Assembly (NCBI GenBank): GCA_018829445.1 | Contig: JAHJTV010000073.1 | Span: forward strand, 1 to 64,000 | Reading direction: 5' to 3' | DNA: 64,000 bases | Source of the DNA: a bacterium | GTDB taxonomy: Bacteria > SAR324 > XYD2-FULL-50-16 | Shown here: positions 16,822-28,500 of the stretch, in pieces | Numbering within the stretch: the first letter of the stretch is position 1 | Layout of the letters: each line of letters begins with the position of its first letter | Program-made: the position numbers and the translations under genes | The notes under the pieces: generated by a model | Database searches by the model: none | The model's input: only the letters and a program-made list of their open reading frames with translations | Told to the model about the DNA's origin: nothing

Positions 16822-17859
16822 ATGCAAAAACATAGAGTCGCCAGTTATACTGGTTTGATGCTGCTGCTGTTGATTTTATTCATTCTGGTGTTGGCACTGG
16901 GATCTGTGCGAATCCCTTTTTTCGAAGTTATGTCAATAGCGATAAACGGGGAAAGCACCAATCCTGTTTGGACAAATATTGTTTTGAATTTCCGAATGCC
17001 GAAGGCGTTTACGGCTATTCTGGCTGGCATGGCCTTATCTGTAAGTGGTCTGCAAATGCAAACCCTTTTCCGCAACCCGCTGGCGGGGCCGTATGTGTTG
17101 GGCATAAGTTCCGGAGCAAGTTTGGGTGTTGCTGTCCTGGTGTTATCTGCTGGTGTGTTGAAAGCAGTTCTCCCGATACAATCACCGGGAATACAAGCAT
17201 TCTCCCATGTTATTGCAGCTACCATCGGTGCCGGTTTAGTTATGTTTCTCATAGTCTCCATTGCGATGAGGATTCAAAGTAGTCTCACTCTCCTGATAGT
17301 CGGTATTATGTTAGGGTATGCAACCAGTGGCATTGTCAGTATTCTAATGTATTTTGGTAATCCGGATGAAATCCAAACCTATATCATCTGGACGTTTGGG
17401 AGTTTTAAAGGAGTTAATTGGAGCCATTTGATGATTCTGGCACCTTGTGTTCTGGTTGGGACATTGTACTCCTTGGGCAAATCCAAATCACTTAATGCTC
17501 TTTTACTGGGTGAAATATACGCTAAATCTCTCGGACAAAACATCAAACGAGTCCGATTGGGTATTCTCATCTCGATATCCCTAATGGCAGGCGCAGTTAC
17601 CGCATTTTGCGGACCGATAGCATTTGTGGGAATTGCCATCCCCCATTTAAGCCGGGGTTTGTTTCGCTCTTCCGATCATCGTTTTCTTATCCCCGCGACT
17701 GCCCTTGTTGGAAGCATTGTCGCCTTGGGTTCGGAGTTGATAGCGACCTTGCCCGGGAGTCAATTTTCATTGCCCTTAAACGCGGTTACGTCTATTTTTG
17801 GAGCCCCGATAGTTATCTGGGTTGTTCTGCGTCAACATCGTTCCCTCGGTATATCATGA
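16822..17859 (+). CDS. btuC: BtuC/FecCD-family ABC permease
   Basis: The 345-residue polytopic permease has about ten hydrophobic segments and the FecCD/BtuC signature region RMPKAFTAILAGMALSVSGLQMQ with NPLAGPYVLGISSGASLGVAV. A later cytoplasmic coupling region reads CGPIAFVGIAIPHLSRGLF. It should form a homodimer, taking cobalamin from BtuF and moving it across the inner membrane. It ends in an ATGA overlap with btuD. A weak AAAGAGTTATTAATTACTCG stretch precedes the start codon, with a possible ribosome-binding core. Confidence 0.92.
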   Translation: MQKHRVASYTGLMLLLLILFILVLALGSVRIPFFEVMSIAINGESTNPVWTNIVLNFRMPKAFTAILAGMALSVSGLQMQTLFRNPLAGPYVLGISSGASLGVAVLVLSAGVLKAVLPIQSPGIQAFSHVIAATIGAGLVMFLIVSIAMRIQSSLTLLIVGIMLGYATSGIVSILMYFGNPDEIQTYIIWTFGSFKGVNWSHLMILAPCVLVGTLYSLGKSKSLNALLLGEIYAKSLGQNIKRVRLGILISISLMAGAVTAFCGPIAFVGIAIPHLSRGLFRSSDHRFLIPATALVGSIVALGSELIATLPGSQFSLPLNAVTSIFGAPIVIWVVLRQHRSLGIS

Positions 17860-18866
17860 ATCATATTCTATCTGCCGAAAATCTGGTTGTCGGTTACAAG
17901 AGTTCTTATAATGTACAAAAAAAGGTTTGTGGGCCTCTGAACTTGGATTTGAAATCCGGGGAACTAGTGACACTACTGGGACCGAACGGAGCCGGGAAAT
18001 CTACGTTATTGAGAACCATCGCCAGGATTCAAGACTCACTTGCAGGAAAGATCAGCATTCATAACCGGTTACTGGGAGACTACAATATGCGGGAGTTGGC
18101 CTGCTTGATTGCTGTCGTGCTAACAGACAAAGTGTCATCCGAGTATTTATCGGTCTACGAATTGGTCAGTCTGGGAAGGACTCCTTATACAAACAGTTGG
18201 GGAGGGTTGAAAGCACGGGACTGCAGAATCATAGAATGGGCTCTCAAAGAAACGAATAGCTGGGCTTTTCGCAATCGGAGTATCGATACACTCAGTGATG
18301 GAGAAAAGCAGAAGGTAATGATAGCCAGGGCGTTAGCCCAGGAACCGAAAATTCTACTGCTGGATGAACCGACCGCATTTCTGGATTTGGTACACAAAAT
18401 TAAGATTTTCAGGCTGCTGAAGTCTTTAGCCAGGGAAAAACAACTATCCATCTTGATATCAAGCCACGATTTTGACATAGCAACCAGAATCTCTGATAAA
18501 ATCTGGTTGTTGGATAGCAAAGGAGAAGTTACAACAGGGGCTCCGGAAGACCTGATGCTCTCCGGGGCGTTTAAAGAGGTGTTTTCAAAAGACGATATTA
18601 AATTCAACTCGGAATTCGGAACTTTCGAAGTATTGGATCCGCCCCAAAATCACATCATGTTAAAGGGAGAAGGTTCCGCTTCTCAATGTACAATTAAGGC
18701 TCTGCAAAGGGTCGGTTTTGGAATATCAGAAGACCAATCAATTGTCTCAGGAACAGTCTCCATTCATCAAGAGTCAGATGAAATCTGCTGGAATCTGGTC
18801 ACTCCCAATGCTTCGGGGGGATATCACACAATTTATGACCTGATTCAAGCCTTATCCAGTGGTTAG
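17856..18866 (+). CDS. btuD: BtuD ATPase with a ~90-residue C-terminal extension
   Basis: The 336-residue ATPase drives BtuC. It has Walker A GPNGAGKST (42-50), the Q-loop region, a signature LSDGEKQK (LSGGE-like with Asp for the second Gly) and Walker B ILLLDEPTAFLD, then SSHDFDIATR as the switch histidine. After about residue 245 there is an extra domain of some 90 residues (ending in GGYHTIYDLIQAL), as in some Bacteroidota-type BtuD proteins I remember; its role is unknown. Start ATG overlaps the btuC stop; a longer frame from 17607 lies within btuC. The end overlaps the opposite-strand lipoprotein gene by 4 bases. Confidence 0.92.
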   Translation: MNHILSAENLVVGYKSSYNVQKKVCGPLNLDLKSGELVTLLGPNGAGKSTLLRTIARIQDSLAGKISIHNRLLGDYNMRELACLIAVVLTDKVSSEYLSVYELVSLGRTPYTNSWGGLKARDCRIIEWALKETNSWAFRNRSIDTLSDGEKQKVMIARALAQEPKILLLDEPTAFLDLVHKIKIFRLLKSLAREKQLSILISSHDFDIATRISDKIWLLDSKGEVTTGAPEDLMLSGAFKEVFSKDDIKFNSEFGTFEVLDPPQNHIMLKGEGSASQCTIKALQRVGFGISEDQSIVSGTVSIHQESDEICWNLVTPNASGGYHTIYDLIQALSSG

Positions 18867-20245
18867 TCTGATCCAAAAAGGTCCGTCCATATCCAACTGC
18901 CGTCGACGTCATTATACTTGCTGAGAAAGGCGGAGAAAGAATCATCTTCGTTTTTCTTGGAATTTAACTCACCATAGGTTTTGCCGGTGATGTAAATGTC
19001 GTTACTGCTATCAATGGTAATACCGTTGGCAGAATCATATACCGTCGAACCTGCTTGGGTTACCCAGGTACGGTCCCCCGAAGAGTTATATTTAAGAATA
19101 ACCAGATCAGTGTACCCGACATTATCACCGGTTACATCTCCCATTGTTTCACCGGTTATGTAAACATTTTCTGAAGTATCAATCGCCAAGGAGTTGCTCC
19201 AGTCATTAACACCGCTGCCCGCCTGCTTCATCCATTGTTCACTCCCCGAAGAGTTATATTTGGCGAGGAATATTTCAGTATAGTCATGGTTTTCTTCATA
19301 AACCGAATAGTCGTAGGAAGCATCAACGGTTCCATAAGTATAGCCGGTAAAATAGATATTGCCACTTGTTGCAACCGCCACGTCTTTTAAATAGTCATCA
19401 TATGAAGTTCCCAGTTGTTTAAGCCAGGTCCGATTCCCTGCAGAATCAAATTTACTGAGGATAATGTCTGTGTTGCCGATTTTACTATCTCCCAGGGTAT
19501 CATTCGTGATCCCGCCCACGATGATGTCATTACTGCCATCAACTGCCAGGGCGACACCAAAGGTTTGAGCATCCGTGTAATTCGTCAGAGTATTTTCCGT
19601 CCCCAATTGATTGACCCAAAGTGTATCGCCTGACGAATCCAGCTTCATCAAAAACAGGTCTATCCCGACCGCATTAACGGCTCCTGAACCAGGTAAAACA
19701 CCATAGGTACTTCCTGTAAGATAGATATTTTCCGAATTGTCAATAGCAATTCCCCAGCAAAAATCATCCCTATCAGAACCAATCTGCTGAACCCACTGGC
19801 GAATCCCTGCTGAATTGTATTTCATAACAAAAATATCCGACCCACCTGAATCAGCGCCCGATTCGAGTTCGCCGTATGAATAACCTGCAATGTAGATGTT
19901 GCCTGATGTTTTTGCCACGGCTATATCCATGGCAAAATCTTCGGTATCAAAACCCGTTTCCTGAATCAGCCAGATTCTGTTTCCACTGGTATCATACTTG
20001 GCCAGAAAAATATCCGATTCACTTTCTCCGCTGTCGGAAGAGATATCACCGTAGGAAAACCCTGTTATATAAAGATTGTTAGAATTGTCCCTGTCAGCTT
20101 TAAGTCCCCAGGAAGCTAAACCGGAAAAAGTCGTTGAGGTATCCTCATCCTTTTCCTCATCCATCGCACAACCAAAAACAAAGAATAAAAACAACAAGTA
20201 TACCAGGGAGAGCCTTATTTTTGATTGGAATATCATTTTATACAT
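18863..20245 (-). CDS. SBBP-repeat (beta-propeller) lipoprotein
   Basis: This 460-residue lipoprotein starts with a signal peptide ending in VFGC (Cys26) and an acidic linker. It then has seven repeats of about 55-65 residues, each with (N/D)(I/L/V)YITG.(S/T)YG, a stretch such as DIFLAKYDTSGNR(I/T)W, and a following GSxxDD phrase. Seven repeats suggest a seven-bladed propeller. Such proteins are usually surface-exposed; no ligand is known. It is convergent with btuD, overlapping by 4 bases, and is not clearly part of the cobalamin operon. A start at residue 4 (MIFQSK) is possible. Confidence 0.88.
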   Translation of the reverse strand: MYKMIFQSKIRLSLVYLLFLFFVFGCAMDEEKDEDTSTTFSGLASWGLKADRDNSNNLYITGFSYGDISSDSGESESDIFLAKYDTSGNRIWLIQETGFDTEDFAMDIAVAKTSGNIYIAGYSYGELESGADSGGSDIFVMKYNSAGIRQWVQQIGSDRDDFCWGIAIDNSENIYLTGSTYGVLPGSGAVNAVGIDLFLMKLDSSGDTLWVNQLGTENTLTNYTDAQTFGVALAVDGSNDIIVGGITNDTLGDSKIGNTDIILSKFDSAGNRTWLKQLGTSYDDYLKDVAVATSGNIYFTGYTYGTVDASYDYSVYEENHDYTEIFLAKYNSSGSEQWMKQAGSGVNDWSNSLAIDTSENVYITGETMGDVTGDNVGYTDLVILKYNSSGDRTWVTQAGSTVYDSANGITIDSSNDIYITGKTYGELNSKKNEDDSFSAFLSKYNDVDGSWIWTDLFGSD

Positions 20246-20586
20246 CGATCTATTCAGGGGATTTGGTATATAATCAAATAATGGTTAAATAAATGGCGCA
20301 CGTAAAACCGACGGTAAATTTGATGTTACAGATTATTGCCGCTTTTGCAAGATCACCCTTGATTGAATACTGATTTGTAAAGATAAAATATTGCTTTTCT
20401 TTCAGGAATAAACTCGCTTGTTGGTGGGTGATTGGTATGTGTTTGAACGCAATGTTAAGTGATTTTAATAGTGAACCCTCTGTTCTTTCCGATATCGGAA
20501 AGAACTGGGAAACACTCAACTCGGTTTTGACAATCAGCTGTCATTAGAGTAGATAACCCCAGATGAGAAAAATCAACCAGCTTCTT
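20246..20586. other. intergenic region with a perfect palindrome, between the SBBP lipoprotein and the phosphatase
   Basis: About 340 bases have no trustworthy gene; an 81-codon minus-strand frame at 20274-20519 has no recognisable sequence. It holds the 24-base perfect palindrome described separately and the 3' end region of the large minus-strand operon, and probably the promoter for the lipoprotein gene. Confidence 0.5.
20482..20505. promoter_or_regulatory. perfect 24-base palindrome, putative operator or terminator stem
   Basis: GTTCTTTCCGAT followed directly by its exact complement ATCGGAAAGAAC has no loop bases, so it reads identically on both strands. It lies between the end of the operon at 20587-33754 and the upstream side of the gene at 18863. 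Perfect symmetry without a T-run fits a dimeric regulator's binding site more than an intrinsic terminator, but the sequence cannot decide. Confidence 0.55.
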
Positions 20587-22470
20587 CTATTTTGCACTAA
20601 CTTTCAACACAACCAGTGTCACATCATCCGAAAAGCTGCTCTTTTTTCCACAAAAATCTGTCAACGCTTTGTACACACCGTCCTTAACACCATCTGCAGA
20701 TTGATCTTTATTGATTTTGATGGCCCTTTCCAATCTTTCATAGCCGAATCGCTCGCCTTTAAACGACTCCTCCACGAGACCATCGGAAAAGAAGGTGACA
20801 ATATCGCCTTCATTCAATTGACATTCAATTTCAGTATAGTTACGTGGCCTATTTTCCGGCTCTAATAAAGAATTCATAACATGCCCTGTAACCTTTAACC
20901 TTTTACAGTTTCCGGAACGACTGTCATAGAGAATGGGTATTGGATGGCCAGCATTGGTAAACTCGATTTTCCTGGTTTGAATATTGATACGAGCCAAACC
21001 CATGGTTACGTTTTCTTTTATATGCTGCTGGGAGACTCCCAACTCTACACTGGACAGGATATTACTGATTGTATCCGTTTGCTGGGTTTTCATATAGGTA
21101 CGGAACACACCTCGAGTCAGGGCAATGGAAAAGGCTCCCGAAAACCCTTTTCCTGAAGAATCGGCAATGACGATATGAAGATTTTCATCATGGACAATGT
21201 AATCAAAATAATCCCCCCCCACTTCCATGGCTGGGCTGAGCATCCCGCTTAATTGAATGCCTGGTAATACCGGGGTTTGCTGAGGCAGCAGGTTCATCTG
21301 CAAATCATGAGCTTCTTTTATCTCACCTTCGAGGCGTTTGTTTTCTGTTTCGATTTTTTCAAATGCGCCTTTAAGACGAGAATTCATGATGTTGAAAGAA
21401 CGGGCCAAATCACCTATTTCATCTCTGCGCTTGGTTGTTACCTGATAATCATAATTACCATCTGCAATAATCTCAGCTCCTTCAGTGAGCTGAAGCAGCT
21501 CTCTTACGAATCGAAGCGCAATGACCAGTCCCAGCACCACAGCAATTGCGATACTGATTGCAATTCCTATGAGCAGCCCTTGGTTGAACTGATTGGACAT
21601 CTCATTTGTCAGACTTGAAAAATCCTGGGAAAGTTTGCGCCACAAGGTGATATTCCACCCCATATTCTTAATCGGTACGGTTTCCCTGAACCAGACCTGA
21701 TCTGTTTTTTGTTGTGGGATCATCTTAAACAACTCATTGGCATTAGTGTGATAAACGGCTAGATCGTTGTTGTCCGTTAAGAAAAGGCTGGGCGCTTCCG
21801 CTTCGTTTTCGCTGGGTAAAGCCTCGGCTATATCCTGGAGCAGCGTATCCATCCTTATCTGCAGTAGAAGTTTGGAGTTTTTGAATTCATTAGTGAGCGG
21901 CGTAGGATAGATGCCCTGAAAACTATATAGAACCGGATATCCTTCGGTACCGTCAATTTCAGGATCTCTACTCTGCATGTTAAAATTGAAGACCTTCAAA
22001 CCACCGTCAATATCTTTTATCTTATCTGAAGTAAAAACGCCTGTGAGTGATATGGGATAGCTCATTAGAATGCGATCGTATTCATCCAGCCAGAGAAGAA
22101 AGTCCACTTGGTCCTCATGCCGGGAATGAAACTCTTTGAACAGGTCGTACAACGTGCCGGATTCAAAGTTGAACTCGTTGAAGGCGTAATACTGTCTGAG
22201 AACCTTTTGAGCTTCAAATTCAATTACTTTCTTGTTATCTTTCATCTTGTCATACAGCTCTAAAGCCCAGTTTTCAAAACGGTTAAACTCACTGGACAAT
22301 ACATTCAGCTTACCTAAATTATCCTGTATCTGGATCTGGCGTTCTTTTTGCTGGGTTTTTTCGACAAGAGTCCGGTTCATGAAAAACGTAATTCCTCCCA
22401 GTAAGGCACCGGATATTAGAATCAATATTAGGGAAAACAGAATCAATTGAGATTTCAAGTTTAATTTCAT
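20587..22470 (-). CDS. membrane SpoIIE/RsbU-type protein phosphatase with extracytoplasmic sensor and HAMP domain
   Basis: The product has 627 residues from ATG at 22470, chosen because AGGAG lies five bases ahead; a longer frame begins at 22494. Layout: membrane helix near residues 7-27, a sensor-like outer domain of about 260 residues, a second helix (GLLIGIAISIAIAVVLGLVIAL), a HAMP segment, a short coiled coil, then the SpoIIE domain. That domain shows MEVGGDYFDY, VIADSSGKGFSGA and FFSDGLVEE, with FSDDVTLVVL at the end. Phosphatases of this kind dephosphorylate STAS-domain antagonists. The operon also carries a STAS protein and an RsbW-like kinase, so it is the likely input sensor of that switch. 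Confidence 0.92.
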   Translation of the reverse strand: MKLNLKSQLILFSLILILISGALLGGITFFMNRTLVEKTQQKERQIQIQDNLGKLNVLSSEFNRFENWALELYDKMKDNKKVIEFEAQKVLRQYYAFNEFNFESGTLYDLFKEFHSRHEDQVDFLLWLDEYDRILMSYPISLTGVFTSDKIKDIDGGLKVFNFNMQSRDPEIDGTEGYPVLYSFQGIYPTPLTNEFKNSKLLLQIRMDTLLQDIAEALPSENEAEAPSLFLTDNNDLAVYHTNANELFKMIPQQKTDQVWFRETVPIKNMGWNITLWRKLSQDFSSLTNEMSNQFNQGLLIGIAISIAIAVVLGLVIALRFVRELLQLTEGAEIIADGNYDYQVTTKRRDEIGDLARSFNIMNSRLKGAFEKIETENKRLEGEIKEAHDLQMNLLPQQTPVLPGIQLSGMLSPAMEVGGDYFDYIVHDENLHIVIADSSGKGFSGAFSIALTRGVFRTYMKTQQTDTISNILSSVELGVSQQHIKENVTMGLARINIQTRKIEFTNAGHPIPILYDSRSGNCKRLKVTGHVMNSLLEPENRPRNYTEIECQLNEGDIVTFFSDGLVEESFKGERFGYERLERAIKINKDQSADGVKDGVYKALTDFCGKKSSFSDDVTLVVLKVSAK

Positions 22471-22515
22471 AAGCTCCTCTTTTTCAATATCCACTCATGG
22501 AACAGCTAAAAGTCA

Positions 22516-25500
22516 TTAACGTTGAACCACTGTTAATCGGTTAATCTCACTTAAAATATATTCTTGAAGAATTTGGCAGTGCTTGGATTTGTCGTGCATC
22601 TTTTCCACGTGTTCAAGAAATCCTTGCCAGGCGATTTTTGCTTCGGAAATCCTACCTTGATGCATAAATACAAAGCCCTGAAGAAATTTGCTGTCAAGGT
22701 CGTCAAAATAGTGGTAGCCTTCAAATTCATTTGCTGAATCCAAAGCAATCGTTTTTCGAAGCCATTCGTTGGCTTTTATTTCTTCCCCCATTAGCACATA
22801 AAGCATTGCCAAGCCGTACCTTGCCTCAATATTCATGTTCAAGACCTGTGTTTTTCTAACCGGTGCTGTCTTTTCGAAATCTTCGATATTATCGGGGTTA
22901 ATGTTGAATTGTTCCACAATTACTTGAACACTATCCGATTCAACTGCCTGATTATATAGCTTCAATGACTCTAGGTAATTACCCTCAACCATCTGTATCA
23001 GGGCAAGTTCTCTTAAAGGGCCGGTTTTTTGCCAAGGGTCATACACCAGTGCCAATGCTTTGCTAAACCACTTTTTGGCTGTTTCTAAATCGCCCAATTC
23101 CCGATAATTAACTCCGATCGCTTGTGCCGATTGGAAACTGGCTGGATTTTCTTTCAGTTCAGTTTCATAGAAACGGTTGGATTCCTTGAAAGCTAATTGT
23201 CCCTCTGGAAAACGACCCAAAGCTTGATGAACAATCCCTCTGTAATAATATGCTTTCCCTTGATCCATTGTGGAAAAAGCATATTTCACATACTTCTGGG
23301 CATAAATGTTTGCTTCTTCAGCAAGTCCCTGCCTTAGTTTTAAGATAATCATTTGCAGACAGGAAAAACTATCTTCCGGGTTGTTGCTCAATGCTTTTTG
23401 AAGCGCCTCTTCACTTTTCTCATATTCCTGTTTGGCAATATAGATCTGGCCTAGGTTTGATAAATACCAGTTATTTCCCGGCTGGTATGTATCCGATTGT
23501 AGAGCGTAAATTAAAGCGGTATCATACTGTCTCAATTTATAATTATTTCGAGCAATTTCTATATACAAAGTAGCGAGTTCGTTTTTTATCATACCTTCAT
23601 CAGCCCAAGTCATTTGCTTAATTTGCTGATAAGACTTGTTGAAGGCATCAATGGCTAATTGATACTTACCCATTTTGGAGTATGTCTCTCCCAGTGATAA
23701 CCAGATCCAGGGGAAGGCTGGTTGTAATTCCAATGCTTGGTTGTAATATGCCTTTGCTTGTTGAAAACGTCCTATGTTTGTGTGTACACCACCGAATAAT
23801 CTTATTGCTTCAAGTTTTTGTGCCCGCCAGTCTAAATTTGGAGTAACAACCTGTTCACCCCATTTGCTGCGATGATGGAGCTGATTATTGGTCATCTTAT
23901 GAAGATAATGAATCACCTTCTTTGGATCCTTTATCCAGAAATGAGCTGCTAAAGTCCTCTCCAGGATGGCGACTTTTTGATGGTTTTCCCAGTTAAGAGG
24001 ATTGATATGAACCAGCTTTCTGGCATAGGAATAGGTTGGTAGAATTTTAGAGATGGGCCATGTTGCTGTATTTTCACTTGTGATAGCAGCTTCAGTAATG
24101 CTCCAATTGTTTTTGTAGTATACCAGGGATGTTCTGTATTCATGCTCTCTTGACTGAAGGCAGGTGTTGATCAGATTTAAAATATCTTCTTGATTAAACT
24201 CATTTTTTTGGGTTTTTATGAATGCATGGCTTGTAGCAAGATCAAATAGATAGGTATAATACACTTTATTTTGACTATTCAAATAAACGATGATCTCCTG
24301 AAAGTTCTCTCTTTTGGGGTCTGACTTGGTTATAACATTAAAAAATGGTTCTATTTTATCCTGCTGTTCAATTGAGATTTTATTGAATCCATTCTGTTTA
24401 AGGTGTTTTGTTAAGGGCTCTATCTGTGAAATATCTCCAAAAATTCGAATCACCGTATCGTCCAGATACGACTGCAATAACTTTTTCTCCGTCGCTATCA
24501 TCGTGGCAAATAGAGGGGAGTCTTCAACTGATTTTAAAGAGAAACCGGTTCCTTTTATATCCTTGATATGAAGATAAGAGGTCCAAACATCGCCGGTACG
24601 CACCTGAGCTGATTTTTCCTGATCCAAAAGTTGCTCCGCCTGAAGAAGTACCGCGGATTCCTTAACCTCAGCAACAGGCTTGTTTCCCATCATATCTCTG
24701 AATTGCGCTCCTATCTGTTTTAGTTCCGATTCTACCTTCTCCAACTCTGCTTTATAGTTCTTATTCAGGGCATCGAATTGCAGAGATTTTTTCAAGATTG
24801 ACCGATTCTGCTTCAGGTAACCAATCCGACGATTCATATAGGCGCTTTCCGGTTCTTCCTCCTCCTTTTGTACATCCTTCTGGTTCAGCCTTTGTAGATT
24901 GAATGAGTAACCGATTACCGATTCTGAATGTAGCCGCTTAAAGTTTTCGAGGTAAAAATCGAAAATGGAATTTCTACCGCTGTTAGTCTTGTAGATTCCA
25001 AATTTACCGGTTCCGGGGTGATACCAATAGACTTCTGCCTTATCTTTTTGAAGATTACCGGCTAGCACATAGTCGAAGCTCTCCAATTCTGATTTCTGTG
25101 AAAGGATCTGAGAAAAAGTCAGTTCTTTGATACAGCGAAATGAATGGTTCCATTTCAGAATACGTTCGATCTCCAGACAATTCCGGGATTTCTCACTAAA
25201 TGGGATTACCGCCAAGTTCAGCTTTTGCAGCTGTATTTGCATTGATTGCACATGCTGCTCGGTCAATTGTTCTTGCTTGGTCTGAAGCGCTTTGAATAGA
25301 AGTGGGAATGTCTTTAGTGCGTCGAGATCGGAAGGAGATGAAAAAATCAAATTAAATTGTTTTAAAACACCTGCCTGCTCTTTCAGTTCTATTAAACCAC
25401 TGTTTTTCGTCTCCTCAGACGTTTCTTTGTCCCCTGTTTTCGTGGTTGATAAAAGATTGATTCCGGACCAGGCAACCTTTTGTATATGATCGAACTGAAT

Positions 25501-28500
25501 TGGCGGGAAAAGGTCAAACTTGGTCTTAGTTCGATATTTTTCCAGGTATACAATACTTTTTTCAATATCAATCGGGATTGAACTCATCACCGCCAGACAT
25601 AATAGCTTTTTGTCATCGGGATGATCATTCAACAAATTTTCCGTACGTTCCAAAGCTCTTTGATATTCTTGCTGCTGAAGATCTGATCGGGTTGCTAAAA
25701 TGGTGGCTTTCAACAGTTGGGCATTTGTTCCAATCTTGTTTTCAAAGAGTATTTTTGATAAATCGGAAGTTAATGAGTATTGCTGATTGTCAAAAAAACG
25801 TTCTGCCAGGGAAAGCGTAGCATCAACCAGATGATGACGATTAATGTCCAATACCACGTTTTCACTATTACTCGCGGGCTTAACACTCCCAATTCCTGTG
25901 ATAATACCCTTCAATGGGATGTCCTCTTTCTGTTTGCTGCTATTTACTGATGATAAAAGAGCCATTTTGTTTTTAAAGCCTTCCACCGCATATATGGAAG
26001 ATCCAGAGACTTTATCATAGCAAGTGATAGCCTCCTTGAATCGCTTGTGGTTTTCATAAAACTGCCCCAATTTTACCAACATTTCATCCCTTGACTTGAT
26101 TGAATGAATTCCACTCAGGTAAACAGTTTCAGCTTCCAAAGGCGTATCTCCCGATTCTACCGCCTTTCCTTTGATTAAAATCCAACGATCTTCAAGCCTG
26201 TTTTTAAGATTTGTAATTTTGGGTCCTGCTCCATATTTTGTGTTTTGTTTTGATACTCTAAAATCATAGGATTCGGGTTTTTGAAACTCCGGATTCCGTG
26301 TGAGCAGATCTGAATCGGGTAGACCCACAACGTCTGTTTGATTATTCCAGAAAAGGTTGTTGTGTAAAGTAATCTCAGATTGTCTGTGCGCTTCGATTCC
26401 CTTCCCACTTGATCCGATCAAATTGTCTTTTATGTTCACGTAACCGTGATCGGTTATGCTGATACCTGAAAATTCGAAGTCTAATATGGTGTTATTCGCA
26501 ATCATACCCTCGAATTGGTTGTCGTAAATAGCTATCCCGCGATAGCCGCCCATCAAAAAATTGTTAACAAAGTTAACTTTACTGTTGGTTCCTGTCTCGA
26601 TGGCTGCATAGGATTGGTCTATATAAAGCAAAACATTTCCTTTCACCGGGTATTTTAATGCCGATTGATTAATGTAGATTCCATCCCCTCTATCATGATG
26701 AATGACATTGTCTTCGATTTTGACTTGACTGCTCTCTACGTAGATCGAATTTCGGTTAAAAGAGAGACTGTTACCAATAATCGTGTTTTGTTCACTATCT
26801 GTGTTGGCGACGTCAATCCCTTCGTTTGCATTGTAGCGGATGATATTGTGGTTGATCATCGCGACCCCTTTGTCGGATAAAACAATGCCGTCGTCTTCGT
26901 TAAACTGAATATTATTCCCGCTGACATTCACAAACGTATTTTCTCCATGAATATATACACCATCATTTTTATTGTAAGTGATAACATTTGTACTGAGTTC
27001 AACGTTTGCACCATCGGATATATCGATTCCCCAATATCCGTTCAAATATATATAATTATTAGCAAAAATCGATTTGGTTGGTTCTCCTCCAAGGACTATG
27101 CCGTCATCAGTGTTCAGAAAAATGGCATTTTCCCTTGCTTCAACAAAGGCTCCGGAGCTCACTTCCAAACCGTCATCGGTGTTGTTAAAGATCCGGTTAT
27201 GAATAAGCCAGGCTTTTGTCGACTTGTCAGTGATATTGACGCCATCGCTGTTGCCTTCAATTATGTTATCAATAATCTCTGTTTTAGCGGCTTCATAGAG
27301 TTTGACTCCAATGTTGTTGTTGAAGACTATATTCTTTTTTATCAGCGTCTTAGCTTCTTTCCCGATTTCCAATCCGTGATTCGTTTGGTTGGTCACCGTG
27401 TTTCCTGTAATGGTTGCTGAAGAGCCAGGATCCTGAACGGTTATTCCCCACTTACTATTTGTCACTCGGTTATTGTGGACTTCACCAATTGCCCCGGAAT
27501 AGAAGGATATGGCCGACTCTTCACTGTTTTTGATATCATTATTGTGTAGCGTCATTTTCGAGTTATTTTGCGCCACAAGACCATACTTGTTGTTTGTAAC
27601 TTGATTCTTCTCTACGATTACAACAGTATCGGCATCGAGACTGGCAACTCCCCATTGGTTGTCACTCAAAGTGTTTTCCGTTAGTTTCATAAATGAAGAT
27701 GAAAGGATAAAAACGCCGATTCGGTTGTGGTTTATCAGGTTTTTTGACAATTCGGATTGAGCCTCCGAATATAGCTTAATGCCGATATCACAGTTTGATA
27801 TTTTATTATCCAAAAGCTTAATCTGACTTTCACTGGATATATCAACTCCATTAACTTTGATATTTTCTATAGTATTGGAGGTGAGAGTAACAATCGTGTT
27901 ATGGCCCGTTGTGCCGACGCCGAATTGATAGTTGCGAATTTGGTTTCGAAGCAGGTTCGCGGTAGACCCCGATTGCAGATAAATCGCTGCTGATTCACCT
28001 TCTTCGAAGGTGTTTTCTGTAATTTCCAGTTTTGCCTGTTGGGTTGCGTTGATTCCAAACCGATTGCGCAACATATTATTCTTACTTATTGTTGCACTGG
28101 ATTCTCCTTCCAACTTGATTGCCGACTCATTATCTTCGAATCGGTTACTGCTGATTTGACCTTTGGAAAAATTAAGCTTAAGAGCGCTCTCGGCTTGGGA
28201 AAAATAGGTCCCGCTGACATTGAGCTCCCCATAGGCGCTACTCACACCTGTTGAACAGGCCAGCAAGCGGCTGTTTTCTATTTTTAAAACTGAAAACTCA
28301 CTATGAATGCAGGTTCCAGAAACGGATTTACCCGGTTGGATTTCAATGTTTTTTATGCTGACATTAGCCTTTTTGATAGTAATAATGTTCTCAATCAGCA
28401 TATTACCGGCTACTTGTGCTCTCCCAGGTTCACCACCAACTATCCGGATATCTTTTTTGCCGTCAATCAACAAATGTTCCGGATACAACCCCTGCCTCAC

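Noticed and set aside
20274..20519. 81-codon minus-strand frame covering the perfect palindrome
   Set aside because: No family sequence; the palindrome is better seen as a non-coding site.
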